From Streptomyces sp. CB09001 (lineage in GTDB: Bacteria > Actinomycetota > Actinomycetes > Streptomycetales > Streptomycetaceae): DNA of 64,000 nt. Each line of letters opens with the position of its first letter. Position 1 is the first letter of the stretch. The translations under genes were made by a program, and so were the position numbers. The notes beneath the pieces were generated by a model, which had not been told where the DNA came from, did no database searches, and was given only the letters and a program-made list of their open reading frames with translations. The stretch covers positions 7,245,001 through 7,309,000 of the forward strand of contig NZ_CP026730.1 of NCBI RefSeq assembly GCF_003369795.1. Direction: 5' to 3'. Below, piece after piece: positions 16,759 to 24,413 of this stretch.

Positions 16759-17559
16759 ATGCTCAAGACCGCCGTCCAGGAACAACTCCTGCCCCAAGGC
16801 ACCCTCCAGGCCAAGTGGGACTTCGCCCAGCACGCCGGATACGACGCGATCGAACTGCGCGGCAAGGGCGACTTCCACTTCGCCTCCCGGCGCGAGGAAC
16901 TGCGGCAGGCCCGCAAGGACGGCGTCGTCATGCCGACCGTCTGCGTCGACATGCCGCACTTCCTCGGCGCCTTCGACGACGATCTGCGCCGCGACGCCGT
17001 CGCCCAGATGAAGTCCCAGCTCACCGTGATCGCCGAGATCGGCGGCGTGGGCGCCCAGACCCCCGCCTCGTACGGCATGTTCTCCAGGCGCCTGCCGCCC
17101 TTCGAGCCGCCGCGCACCGAGGAGGAGGACCGCGAGGTGCTCCTCGCCGGGCTCACCGAACTCGGCGAGCACGCCCGCCGGGAGGGCGTCACGCTCTTCC
17201 TGGAGCCGCTCAACCGCTACGAGGACCACATGGTCAACCGGCTCGACCAGGCCGCCGACCTGATCCGCGCCGTCGGCCTCGACTCGGTCCGGATCGGCAT
17301 CGACAGCTACCACATGAACATCGAGGAGACCGACCCCGCCGCCGCGATCGTCGCCCACGCCGACGTCATCGGCCACGCCCAGGTCTCCGACTCCAACCGC
17401 TTCCAGCCCGGCGCCGGACACCTCGACTGGCCCGCCTGGCTCGGCGCCCTGCACACCGTCGGCTACGACGGCCACCTCGCCCTCGAATCCCGGCTGACCG
17501 GCGACCCCGTCCAGGCCGTGCGCTCCGTCCCCGCCTTCCTCAAGAGGTCGGGCGCGTGA
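16759..17559 (+). CDS. Xylose-isomerase-like TIM-barrel protein (sugar isomerase/epimerase)
   Basis: A 266-residue AP-endonuclease-2/xylose-isomerase-like barrel. The metal ligand set can be followed as Glu in FLEPLNRYEDH, Asp/His in IDSYHMNIEE, His in GHAQVSDSNR and Glu in LALESRL. Members isomerise or epimerise sugars and cyclitols, and in keto-glycoside pathways act as lyases or isomerases. AGAGG precedes ATG 16759. Its stop overlaps the next start (GTGA), so it is cotranslated with the glycosidase gene. Confidence 0.85.
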   Translation: MLKTAVQEQLLPQGTLQAKWDFAQHAGYDAIELRGKGDFHFASRREELRQARKDGVVMPTVCVDMPHFLGAFDDDLRRDAVAQMKSQLTVIAEIGGVGAQTPASYGMFSRRLPPFEPPRTEEEDREVLLAGLTELGEHARREGVTLFLEPLNRYEDHMVNRLDQAADLIRAVGLDSVRIGIDSYHMNIEETDPAAAIVAHADVIGHAQVSDSNRFQPGAGHLDWPAWLGALHTVGYDGHLALESRLTGDPVQAVRSVPAFLKRSGA

Positions 17560-18920
17560 ACTCCCCCCTGGACCTCCTGGACCGGCCCGCGCCCACCGCG
17601 CCCGCGGACCTGACCCTGCGGCGCGGTGCGGCGCGGGTCCTGCTCGACAACTGGACCGGCGCCTCCACCGTCCCCTCCCGCACCCTCTACCCGCACCAGT
17701 GGAGCTGGGACTCCGCCTTCGTCGCCATCGGACTGCGCCACCTCTCGGTACGCCGCGCCCAGCGGGAACTGGAGTCCCTGCTGACCGCCCAGTGGGCCGA
17801 CGGACGCGTGCCCCACATCGTCTTCAATCCCGCCCTGCCGCACGACGCCTACTTCCCGAGTCCCGATTTCTGGCAGTCCTCCACGGCGGGCCGGACGGCC
17901 GGCGCCCCCTCGTCCGTCGAGACCTCCGGCATCGTCCAACCGCCCGTGCACGCCCTGGCCGCCTGGCTCGTCCACCGGGCCGACCCGGCCGAGTCCCGGC
18001 GCCGCGGCTTCCTCACCCGCGTCCAGCCGCGGCTCGCCGCCTGGCACGACTACCTCCTGGACCGCCGCGACCTCGGCGGGGGCGGCCTCGCGGCCGTCGT
18101 CCACCCGTGGGAACCCGGCATGGACAACAGTCCCAGCTGGGACCGGGCCCTGAAGCGGGTCGAACCCAGCCCGACCGACACCTTCCGGCGTGCCGACCTG
18201 GACCACGGCCACCCCGCCGACCGGCCCACCGACCTCGACTACGGCCGCTACGTACGGCTGGCCACCGAGTACCGGGAAGCGGGCTACGACGACCGGGCCG
18301 TACGGCACCGGTTCGCCGTGGAGGACCCGGCCTTCAACGCCCTGCTGATCGTGAGCGAACTGGCCCTGGCCGCCATGGCAGGCGAGCTGGGCCTGCCCGG
18401 GCAGCGGCACACCGAGCGGGCCGCCGGGCTGACCCGGGCGCTGGTGGACCGGCTCTGGGACGAGCGGGCCGGCCTGTTCCGCGTGCGCGACCTGGACACC
18501 GGCGCACCGGTCGACGAGCGGACCGTCAGCGGTCTGATCCCGCTCCTGGTCCCGCAGTTGCCCGAGGACATCGTCCGGCGCCTGCGCACCACGCTCACCG
18601 GACCGCGCTTCAGCGCCCCGGCCACGCACCTGGTCCCGAGCTACGACCTGACCGGCCACGCCTTCGACCCCACCCGGTACTGGCGCGGACCGGCCTGGTT
18701 CAACACCGCCTGGCTGATCGAGCGGGGACTGCGCGCCCACGGCTTCCAGCAGGACGCCGAGCGCCTGCGCACCGGCTTCCTCGCGGAGGCGGGACGCTCC
18801 GGGTTCGCCGAGTACGTCGACCCCGCCACCGGCGCGGCCCGCGGCACCCGGCACTTCTCCTGGACCGCGGCCCTCGCCCTCGACCTGCTGAGCACCGACC
18901 CGAAGGAGGCCGGACCATGA
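17556..18920 (+). CDS. GH63/MGH1-like glycoside hydrolase
   Basis: A 454-residue (alpha/alpha)6-barrel enzyme. Family landmarks are LYPHQWSWDSAFVAIGLRHL near residue 50, WEPGMDNSPSWD in the middle with a candidate acid Asp, and YWRGPAWFNTAWLIERGL near the end. Related enzymes hydrolyse mannosylglycerate or glucosylglycerate, or trim alpha-glucosides; the substrate here is unproven. It has no signal peptide, so it acts in the cytoplasm after import. Start GTG 17556 overlaps the preceding stop; its own stop overlaps the next ATG (ATGA). Confidence 0.83.
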   Translation: MNSPLDLLDRPAPTAPADLTLRRGAARVLLDNWTGASTVPSRTLYPHQWSWDSAFVAIGLRHLSVRRAQRELESLLTAQWADGRVPHIVFNPALPHDAYFPSPDFWQSSTAGRTAGAPSSVETSGIVQPPVHALAAWLVHRADPAESRRRGFLTRVQPRLAAWHDYLLDRRDLGGGGLAAVVHPWEPGMDNSPSWDRALKRVEPSPTDTFRRADLDHGHPADRPTDLDYGRYVRLATEYREAGYDDRAVRHRFAVEDPAFNALLIVSELALAAMAGELGLPGQRHTERAAGLTRALVDRLWDERAGLFRVRDLDTGAPVDERTVSGLIPLLVPQLPEDIVRRLRTTLTGPRFSAPATHLVPSYDLTGHAFDPTRYWRGPAWFNTAWLIERGLRAHGFQQDAERLRTGFLAEAGRSGFAEYVDPATGAARGTRHFSWTAALALDLLSTDPKEAGP

Positions 18921-20884
18921 CCGCGGCCGAGCCCCGCGTCCAACTGGTGCGCGACGCCACCTTCGTCCGCCTCCACCCCGACGGGGAGATCAGCGGCACC
19001 CGCGGATCGGCACCCGACGGGCTGTTCTTCCAGGACGCCCGGCACCTCAGCCGCTGGCACCTCACCGTGGACGGCACCGCCCCCACCGCGCTGGTGCCCG
19101 CCACGGCGGACACCGACGCCACGGCCGCGGGTGTGCTGACCCCCGAGGGCACCCGGGACAACCCGCCCGCGTACACCGTCTTCCGACGGCACGGTGTCAC
19201 CGCCGGCACGTTCACCGAACACCTGAGCCTGGTCGGCAACCGTCCCGACGCCCTGACGGCCCGCCTCGACCTCACCGTCGACGCGGACTTCGCCGACCTC
19301 TTCGAACTCCGCGCCGACGACCGCCACTACGCCAAGCCCGGCGCGGAGTACGAGAGCCGCGCCACCGCCGACGGAGTGCTCTTCAGTTACCGCAGAGCCG
19401 ACTGGCACGCCCGGACGGAGATCACCTGCGATCCCGCCCCGGACGAGGTGGCCCCCGCACCGGCCCGGCCGGGCGACACCGCCCGGACCCTCACCTGGCA
19501 CCTGCCCCTCGACGCGCACGGACGCGCCGACCTGCACCTGACCGTCCGCGCCCACCCGCACGGACGGCCCCGGCCCGCCACCCCCGCACCCGCCGCTTCC
19601 GCTTCCGCTTCCGCCGCCGCCTCCGCTTCCGCCGCACGGCATCCGCACCGGCCCGACGTCGCGACGGACGACCTGACGCGCACCTGCGAACGCGGCCTCG
19701 CCGACATCGACCTGCTGACCATCCCGGTCCCCGGCGTCGACGGCGAGGACGTGCGCGTCCCGGCCGCCGGCATCCCGTGGTTCCTCACCCTGTTCGGCCG
19801 CGACTCGCTGCTGACCGCCTACTTCCTGCTGCCGTACCGGCCCGCGACGGCCGCCGCCGTCCTCAGCGCGCTCGCCGCCACCCAGGGCCGGCGGCACGAC
19901 CCGTTCAGCGGCGAGCAGCCCGGACGCATCGTCCACGAGACCCGGCACGGCGAACTCGCCCACTTCCGGCAGGTCCCCTACGGCCGGTACTACGGCGCCG
20001 TCGACGCCACCCCGCTCTTCCTCGTCCTGCTCCACGCCCACCACGAGGCGACCGGCGACCGGGCCCTGGCCACACGCCTGGAACGGCACGCCCGCCGAGC
20101 CGTGGACTGGATGCTCACCGACGGCGGCCTGGAGAAGCACGGATACCTCGTGTACGAGCCCGACCCGGGCGGACTGGTCAACCAGAACTGGAAGGACTCC
20201 GCCGGGGCCGTCTGCTTCAGCGACGGAACCCAGGCCGAGGGGCCCGTCGCCGTCTGCGAGGCGCAGGGGTACGCCTACGACGCACTCCTGCGCACCGCCG
20301 AACTCGCCGCCGGCGTCTGGCGGGACGAGGCCTACGCCCGCCGGCTCCGCGAGAGCGCCGCCCGGCTGCGGAACCGTTTCACGGCGGACTTCTGGATGCC
20401 GGACGCGGACTTCCCCGCCCTGGCGCTGGACGGCGACGGCCGCCAGGTCGACGCGCTGGCCTCGGACGCCGGGCACCTCCTGTGGTCCGGGATCCTCGAC
20501 CCGGAGCGCGCCCGCCGGGTGGGCCGGCGACTGCTGGAGCCGGACTTCTTCTCCGGCTGGGCGATCCGGACCCTCGCCGCCGGGCAGCGGCCGTACCACC
20601 CGCTGTCGTACCACCGGGGCAGTGCCTGGCCGCACGACAACGCGGTCGTCGTCCTCGGCCTGGCCCGGCAGGGCCTCACCGCGGAGGTGCGCACCGTCGC
20701 CGAGGGACTCGTCGCGGCGGCGGTCCATCACGGCCACCGGCTCCCCGAGGTCCTCGCGGGATACGACCGCTCGGCGACCGCCGCGCCCGTTCCCTACCCG
20801 CATTCCTGCTCGCCGCAGGCCTGGGCGGCCGCCACCCCGCTGGCCCTGCGGACGGCGCTGGGGAGGGAACCCCTCGGCCCCTGA
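18917..20884 (+). CDS. Glycogen-debranching-like protein (GDE_N_bis plus alpha,alpha-barrel)
   Basis: A 655-residue protein. The N-terminal beta domain (residues about 10-220) is of the GDE N-terminal type (GLFFQDARHLSRWHLTVDG). An Ala/Ser low-complexity linker follows (ASASASAAASASAA region). The C-terminal (alpha/alpha)6 barrel is amylo-alpha-1,6-glucosidase-like, with WFLTLFGRDSLLTAYF, GLVNQNWKDS and HRGSAWPHDNAVVVLGL. It is cytoplasmic. It overlaps the upstream glycosidase gene by 4 bases and ends the plus arm. The family is usually annotated as debranching enzyme, but true substrates are little known. Confidence 0.85.
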   Translation: MTAAEPRVQLVRDATFVRLHPDGEISGTRGSAPDGLFFQDARHLSRWHLTVDGTAPTALVPATADTDATAAGVLTPEGTRDNPPAYTVFRRHGVTAGTFTEHLSLVGNRPDALTARLDLTVDADFADLFELRADDRHYAKPGAEYESRATADGVLFSYRRADWHARTEITCDPAPDEVAPAPARPGDTARTLTWHLPLDAHGRADLHLTVRAHPHGRPRPATPAPAASASASAAASASAARHPHRPDVATDDLTRTCERGLADIDLLTIPVPGVDGEDVRVPAAGIPWFLTLFGRDSLLTAYFLLPYRPATAAAVLSALAATQGRRHDPFSGEQPGRIVHETRHGELAHFRQVPYGRYYGAVDATPLFLVLLHAHHEATGDRALATRLERHARRAVDWMLTDGGLEKHGYLVYEPDPGGLVNQNWKDSAGAVCFSDGTQAEGPVAVCEAQGYAYDALLRTAELAAGVWRDEAYARRLRESAARLRNRFTADFWMPDADFPALALDGDGRQVDALASDAGHLLWSGILDPERARRVGRRLLEPDFFSGWAIRTLAAGQRPYHPLSYHRGSAWPHDNAVVVLGLARQGLTAEVRTVAEGLVAAAVHHGHRLPEVLAGYDRSATAAPVPYPHSCSPQAWAAATPLALRTALGREPLGP

Positions 20885-20889
20885 CCCCG

Positions 20890-21372
20890 CTACTGCGACG
20901 CCGGCCGGGCGCGGCCCCTGCCCGGGGCACCGGTGTGACGGCGGCAGTCCGCGTCGTGCCGCGCGCCGAGCGAGGTCCACCACTGTTCGCAGCAGTCCTC
21001 GGGCAGCGGGACGCGGGCGGCGGCGGGGCGGGCGCACTCCGGGCCGTGCACGACGCCGTCGGAGTGCCGCCAGAACGCGCAGCACGGCTCCAGGCCGTGC
21101 GCGAACGGATCCCGCAGCCGCGGCCGGGCCAGCAGCTCGGACCGCTGGGCCAGGGAGACCCGGCGCCGGTGCTCGGCGCCCTCCCGGGCGGCGCACCAGG
21201 CGAACACCGCGGCGACGTACAGGCCCGGCAGGGCCAGCCAGGAGTGGCGGGTGGCCGCGTACACCGCGGCGGCGACAAGGAGCGCGGCGGCGGCACGGCA
21301 GGCGCGGGCGGTGCGCAGGCTCGGCGTCACAGGGGACTCCCGTGGGTCGGCGGGGGAGAAGGCCTCGGTCAT
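20890..21372 (-). CDS. Small membrane protein with Cys-rich C-terminal domain, unknown function
   Basis: A 160-residue protein. Two adjacent hydrophobic segments span about residues 27-65 (RAAAALLVAAAVYAA and LALPGLYVAAVFAW). The roughly 95-residue tail holds six Cys, including pairs in LEPCCAFW and EDCCEQWW, plus GPEC and DADC, with nearby His, a pattern that could bind metal or form disulfides. I do not recognise the family. The start MTEAF at 21372 is the only one that places the membrane segments sensibly. Its stop lies 5 bases from the convergent debranching gene. Confidence 0.6.
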   Translation of the reverse strand: MTEAFSPADPRESPVTPSLRTARACRAAAALLVAAAVYAATRHSWLALPGLYVAAVFAWCAAREGAEHRRRVSLAQRSELLARPRLRDPFAHGLEPCCAFWRHSDGVVHGPECARPAAARVPLPEDCCEQWWTSLGARHDADCRRHTGAPGRGRARPASQ

Positions 21373-21466
21373 CCGTATGCCCCCGGTTCGCCGTCGTACG
21401 TCACCCTGTCGCCTCCGGCGGATAATCCGTTGCGGTCACCCGCCGCCGTGCCCGACTCTGCTCCCC

Positions 21467-22396
21467 ATGTCCACCGCCGACCTGCGGCCGGCCACCCTCG
21501 CCGACGCCCCCGCCATCACCGCACTCCTCAACGAGATAGACCGGATCGAGATCGGCCGCCCCGAGACCGACCAGCACACCGTCGAAGCCGACCTGAAGCA
21601 CCAGCAGACCGACCTGGCCCAGGACTCCTGGCTCGCCTTCGACGACGGCCGGCTGGTCGCGTACGGGCTGCTGTGGGACGAGTCCGGCGGGGAGCGCGTC
21701 GACATCGACCACTACGTGCTGCCCGACCACCAGCGGACCGGACTGCGCATGCTCGTGGCCATGGAGGCCCGTGCCCTGGCCAAGGCACGGGCCAACGGTG
21801 CGGAGCGCGCCGTCGTCCACCTGCACCTCAACGCCACGCCCACGACCGACACCGCGCTCCTCGCCGAGCGCGGCTGGAGCGTCGTCCGCAGCCACCACGT
21901 ACTGCGCCGCGCGCTGGACCCGGCGGCCGACCTCCCGCCCGAGGTCCCGGCGGGCGTGCGGGTGCGGGCGTGCGCCACGGAGGCGGACCGCGTCCGGGTC
22001 CACGAGCTGTACCAGCGGTCGTTCGCCCAGCACTTCGACTTCCAGCCGCGCCCCTACCGGCTGTGGCTCGACGACATCGACGCCGCGGGCCTCGACTGGT
22101 CCCTGGTGTGGATCGCCGGGACCGACGACCTGGGGGACGCCGGTTTCCTGCTGGCCAGGGACGACCGCGAGGCCATGGGCTGGATCCGGAGCCTCGGCGT
22201 GCTGCGCGAGGCCCGCGGCCGCGGCCTGGGCGGGTTCCTTCTGCGCCACGCCTTCGCGGCCTTCGCCGCGCGGGGCCGGGACACGGTGGGCCTCGGTGTC
22301 GACACCGCCAACGCGACGGGCGCCCCGCGGCTGTACGGCCGCAACGGCATGACGGTCCACTTCGCGGTGGACACCTGGGAGGCCGTGCTCGCCTGA
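21467..22396 (+). CDS. Double-domain GNAT N-acetyltransferase
   Basis: A 309-residue protein with two GNAT-like halves. The first (about 1-150) has VLPDHQRTGLRMLVAMEARALAKA in the acyl-CoA loop position but without the full R/QxxGxG. The second (about 165-309) has the complete motif LGVLREARGRGLGGFLLRHAF and ends with ANATGAPRLYGRNGM. Tandem-GNAT proteins of this kind include mycothiol-synthase-like enzymes, but many have unknown acceptors. ATG 21467 is chosen because the upstream extension from 21251 reads through non-conserved sequence shared with the neighbour's 5' end. Confidence 0.82.
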   Translation: MSTADLRPATLADAPAITALLNEIDRIEIGRPETDQHTVEADLKHQQTDLAQDSWLAFDDGRLVAYGLLWDESGGERVDIDHYVLPDHQRTGLRMLVAMEARALAKARANGAERAVVHLHLNATPTTDTALLAERGWSVVRSHHVLRRALDPAADLPPEVPAGVRVRACATEADRVRVHELYQRSFAQHFDFQPRPYRLWLDDIDAAGLDWSLVWIAGTDDLGDAGFLLARDDREAMGWIRSLGVLREARGRGLGGFLLRHAFAAFAARGRDTVGLGVDTANATGAPRLYGRNGMTVHFAVDTWEAVLA

Positions 22397-22403
22397 CGGG
22401 GCC

Positions 22404-22640
22404 TCACAGCACCAGCGCGAGGGCCACCGCGGCGAGCAGCGCGACGTACGTCCGGGCGTAGAGGCGGTCGGGGATGTGCGGCGGGCGCCGGCGCAGCACC
22501 GCTGTCACCGACAGGGCGCCCAGGAGCAGTGCCCCGGCCGCGCGGAGGTCGACGAGGCCCACCAGGGTCACGTGCGCGTGGGCACCGGCGGGGTCCTCGG
22601 AGCCGCCCAGGAAGACGACAGCGGCCGGGAGCGCGATCGC
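22404..22640 (-). pseudogene. C-terminal remnant of a membrane protein
   Basis: The frame ends with hydrophobic segments (LRAAGALLLGALSVTAVL; TYVALLAAVALALVL), but upstream of about 22640 it turns into the antisense of an AraC-type gene fragment, and no plausible N-terminus exists. The protein family is not recognised. It looks like the 3' part of a gene whose start was deleted at the same junction that truncates the divergent AraC fragment. Confidence 0.5.
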
Positions 22641-22820
22641 GAGGGCGCGCGCCTGCTCGCGGCCGTGCCGCTGCTGGGGACCGGATCGGTCAGCGAGGTC
22701 GCCGGCCGGCTCGGCTACGCCTCTCCCGCCGCGTTCACCGCCGCCTTCACCCGTACCTTCGGCATCCCGCCGTCCCGTTTCGCGCGGGGCCACCAGGGGC
22801 GCCCCCGCCGAGCGCGTTAG
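22641..22820 (+). pseudogene. C-terminal remnant of an AraC/XylS-family regulator
   Basis: About 58 codons encode the second helix-turn-helix of an AraC domain: GSVSEVAGRLGYASPAAF then AFTRTFGIPPSRF. The first helix-turn-helix and sensor domain are absent, and upstream codons run into the opposite-strand membrane-protein remnant. The stop TAG 22818-22820 overlaps the stop of the convergent GntR gene. It is non-functional as a regulator by length. Confidence 0.65.
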
Positions 22821-23467
22821 GAGCGCTCCTGCGCGTGGTGCCCCAGGGCGGCGCTGCGGCTGGTCGCCAGATGGTGGAGGACCAGCTCCTGGACACGGTC
22901 CACGTCGCGTGCCGCGATGGCCCGGTAGAGGGCGTCGTGTTCGAGGGCGACGGCCAGCAGGTCGTCGTGCTGGCCCAGGAGCCAGCGCAGCCGGCTGCGC
23001 AGCACCCTTTCGAGCTCGTTGAGCAGTTCGTTGGCGGCCAGCGACACGACGGTCTCGTGGAAGTCGGCGGCCGCCCGGCGGGCCCGCACCGCGTCGTCCG
23101 CGCGGGCGGCGTCGAGTTCGGCGTCCACCGTCGCGCGCAGCCGCTCCAGCCCCTCCCGAGTGTGCCGTTGGGCGGCGAGCCGGAAACCCAGGGTCTCCAG
23201 GCCCGAGCGGACCTCGTCCAGGTCGGCGATGTCGCTCGTGGTGAACTCCCGCACCACCGCCCAGCTCCGGGGCCGCGGCGTCACCAGACCCTCCGACACC
23301 AGCGTCCTGAGGGCCTCGCGGACGGGGAGCCGGCTCACGCCGAGGGACTCGGCCAGCTCCCGCTCGACCAGGCGGCTGCCCGGGGCCCGCACACCGTCGA
23401 TGATCTCGTCGCGCAACCGCCGCGTGACCCGCTCGGACTCGGGCGTGAAGTCCCCTGACGCAGCCAT
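22817..23467 (-). CDS. GntR-family regulator (FCD/FadR subfamily)
   Basis: A 216-residue protein with an N-terminal winged helix (LVERELAESLGVSRLPVREALRTLVSEGLV, about residues 30-65). The C-terminal helical FCD domain carries metal-site residues in ADFHETVVSLAANELL and LEHDALYRAIAARD. It is third in an apparent minus-strand operon after the NCS1 permease and the racemase, with a 127-base gap. Its probable operator is the TGGAATACCA-centred palindrome at 26015-26030, which fits the FCD-GntR style (TGG...CCA around TAC). The ligand is likely the transported compound. Confidence 0.88.
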   Translation of the reverse strand: MAASGDFTPESERVTRRLRDEIIDGVRAPGSRLVERELAESLGVSRLPVREALRTLVSEGLVTPRPRSWAVVREFTTSDIADLDEVRSGLETLGFRLAAQRHTREGLERLRATVDAELDAARADDAVRARRAAADFHETVVSLAANELLNELERVLRSRLRWLLGQHDDLLAVALEHDALYRAIAARDVDRVQELVLHHLATSRSAALGHHAQERS

Positions 23468-23594
23468 CGCCGTCCTTCGTCTGTCATCCCGTTCCCGGCC
23501 CGCCGACCGCGCCGTGCGGAGCGGCGGTCGGGCGGCCCGTCAGAATACCCCGGGGCCCACGGACGGCCCGGGCCGGACGGGAGCGGAGGAGGGG

Positions 23595-24320
23595 TCAGCC
23601 CACCCGCGGGGGCCAGTTGACGATCCGCTTGGGACGCGGGCGGGCGTAGGTGCGCACCTTGGACGTGGACAGACCGAGCCTGACCAGCGACTCGGCGACG
23701 CTCACGGCGGCGGTGACCCCGTCGACCACGGGGACACCGGTACGCTCCACCACACGTTCGGCGAGGCCCGCCATGCCTCCGCAGCCCAGGCAGATGACCT
23801 CGGCACGGTCGTCCTCCACCGCGCGGGCGGCCTGCTCGGTGATGGCGTCCACGGCGGCCTGCTCGTCCCGCTCCAGCTCCAGTACGGCGAGCCCGCTGGC
23901 CCGCACCGAGGCGCACCTGGCGCTCAGTCCGGCCACCTCCAACCGCTCCTCGATCAGGGGGACCGTACGGTCGAGGGTGGTGACGACGGAGTAGCGGCGG
24001 CCCAGGTACTGCGCGGTGCTCGCGGCCGCCTCGGTGATGTCGACGACGGGCACGTCGAGCAGTTCCTGGAGTCCCTCCCGGCCGTGTTCGCCGTAACCGG
24101 CCTGGATCACCGCGTCGAAGGGATCCGGGTGGGCGCGCACGGCCTCCATCACGGCGACCGCGGCGAGGTAGCTCTCGTAGTTGCCCTCGACGGACTCCGC
24201 GCCGAAGGCCGGTGTCAGGGGCACGATCTCGGTGCCCTCGGAGGCGGCGCCGGCCGCCTGCTTGCCGATCGCGTCGGTGATGGACTGCGTGGTGTTGACG
24301 TTGACCACGAGGATGCGCAT
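23595..24320 (-). CDS. Asp/Glu/hydantoin racemase-family protein
   Basis: A 241-residue protein of the hydantoin racemase family with the N-terminal MRILVVNVNT signature and the second catalytic-Cys region ICLGCGGM (Cys 177 and 180). The first catalytic Cys position, normally in an xxC-x-G/D segment, reads IQAGYGEHG here, so one of the two racemase cysteines is Gly. Racemisation by the standard two-base mechanism is therefore doubtful; a decarboxylase or other isomerase activity is possible. It lies between the NCS1 permease and GntR genes, which suggests a hydantoin, allantoin or pyrimidine-like substrate. Confidence 0.8.
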   Translation of the reverse strand: MRILVVNVNTTQSITDAIGKQAAGAASEGTEIVPLTPAFGAESVEGNYESYLAAVAVMEAVRAHPDPFDAVIQAGYGEHGREGLQELLDVPVVDITEAAASTAQYLGRRYSVVTTLDRTVPLIEERLEVAGLSARCASVRASGLAVLELERDEQAAVDAITEQAARAVEDDRAEVICLGCGGMAGLAERVVERTGVPVVDGVTAAVSVAESLVRLGLSTSKVRTYARPRPKRIVNWPPRVG

Positions 24321-24346
24321 GGGTGGGCCTGGGCCTTCTGCTCGGA

Positions 24347-24394
24347 CGGGAGAGGCACGACGGGGCGGGGCGGGAGAGGCGCGACGGGGCGGGG
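24347..24394. repeat. Two tandem 24-bp units between permease and racemase genes
   Basis: Units 24347-24370 and 24371-24394 differ at one base (A/G at unit position 11) and each contains GGGAGAGGC followed by CGACGGGGCGGGG; a partial third copy follows. It lies in the 93-base gap between two co-oriented genes and may have arisen by slippage in GC-rich DNA. Confidence 0.8.
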
Positions 24395-24413
24395 CCGGGG
24401 AGGCCGCGCGGGT

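Noticed and set aside
18641..21196. A long minus-strand frame opposite the glycosidase and debranching genes
   Set aside because: Its composition (Gly, Val, Arg) is that of an antisense shadow and it has no domain; the plus-strand genes have clear motifs.
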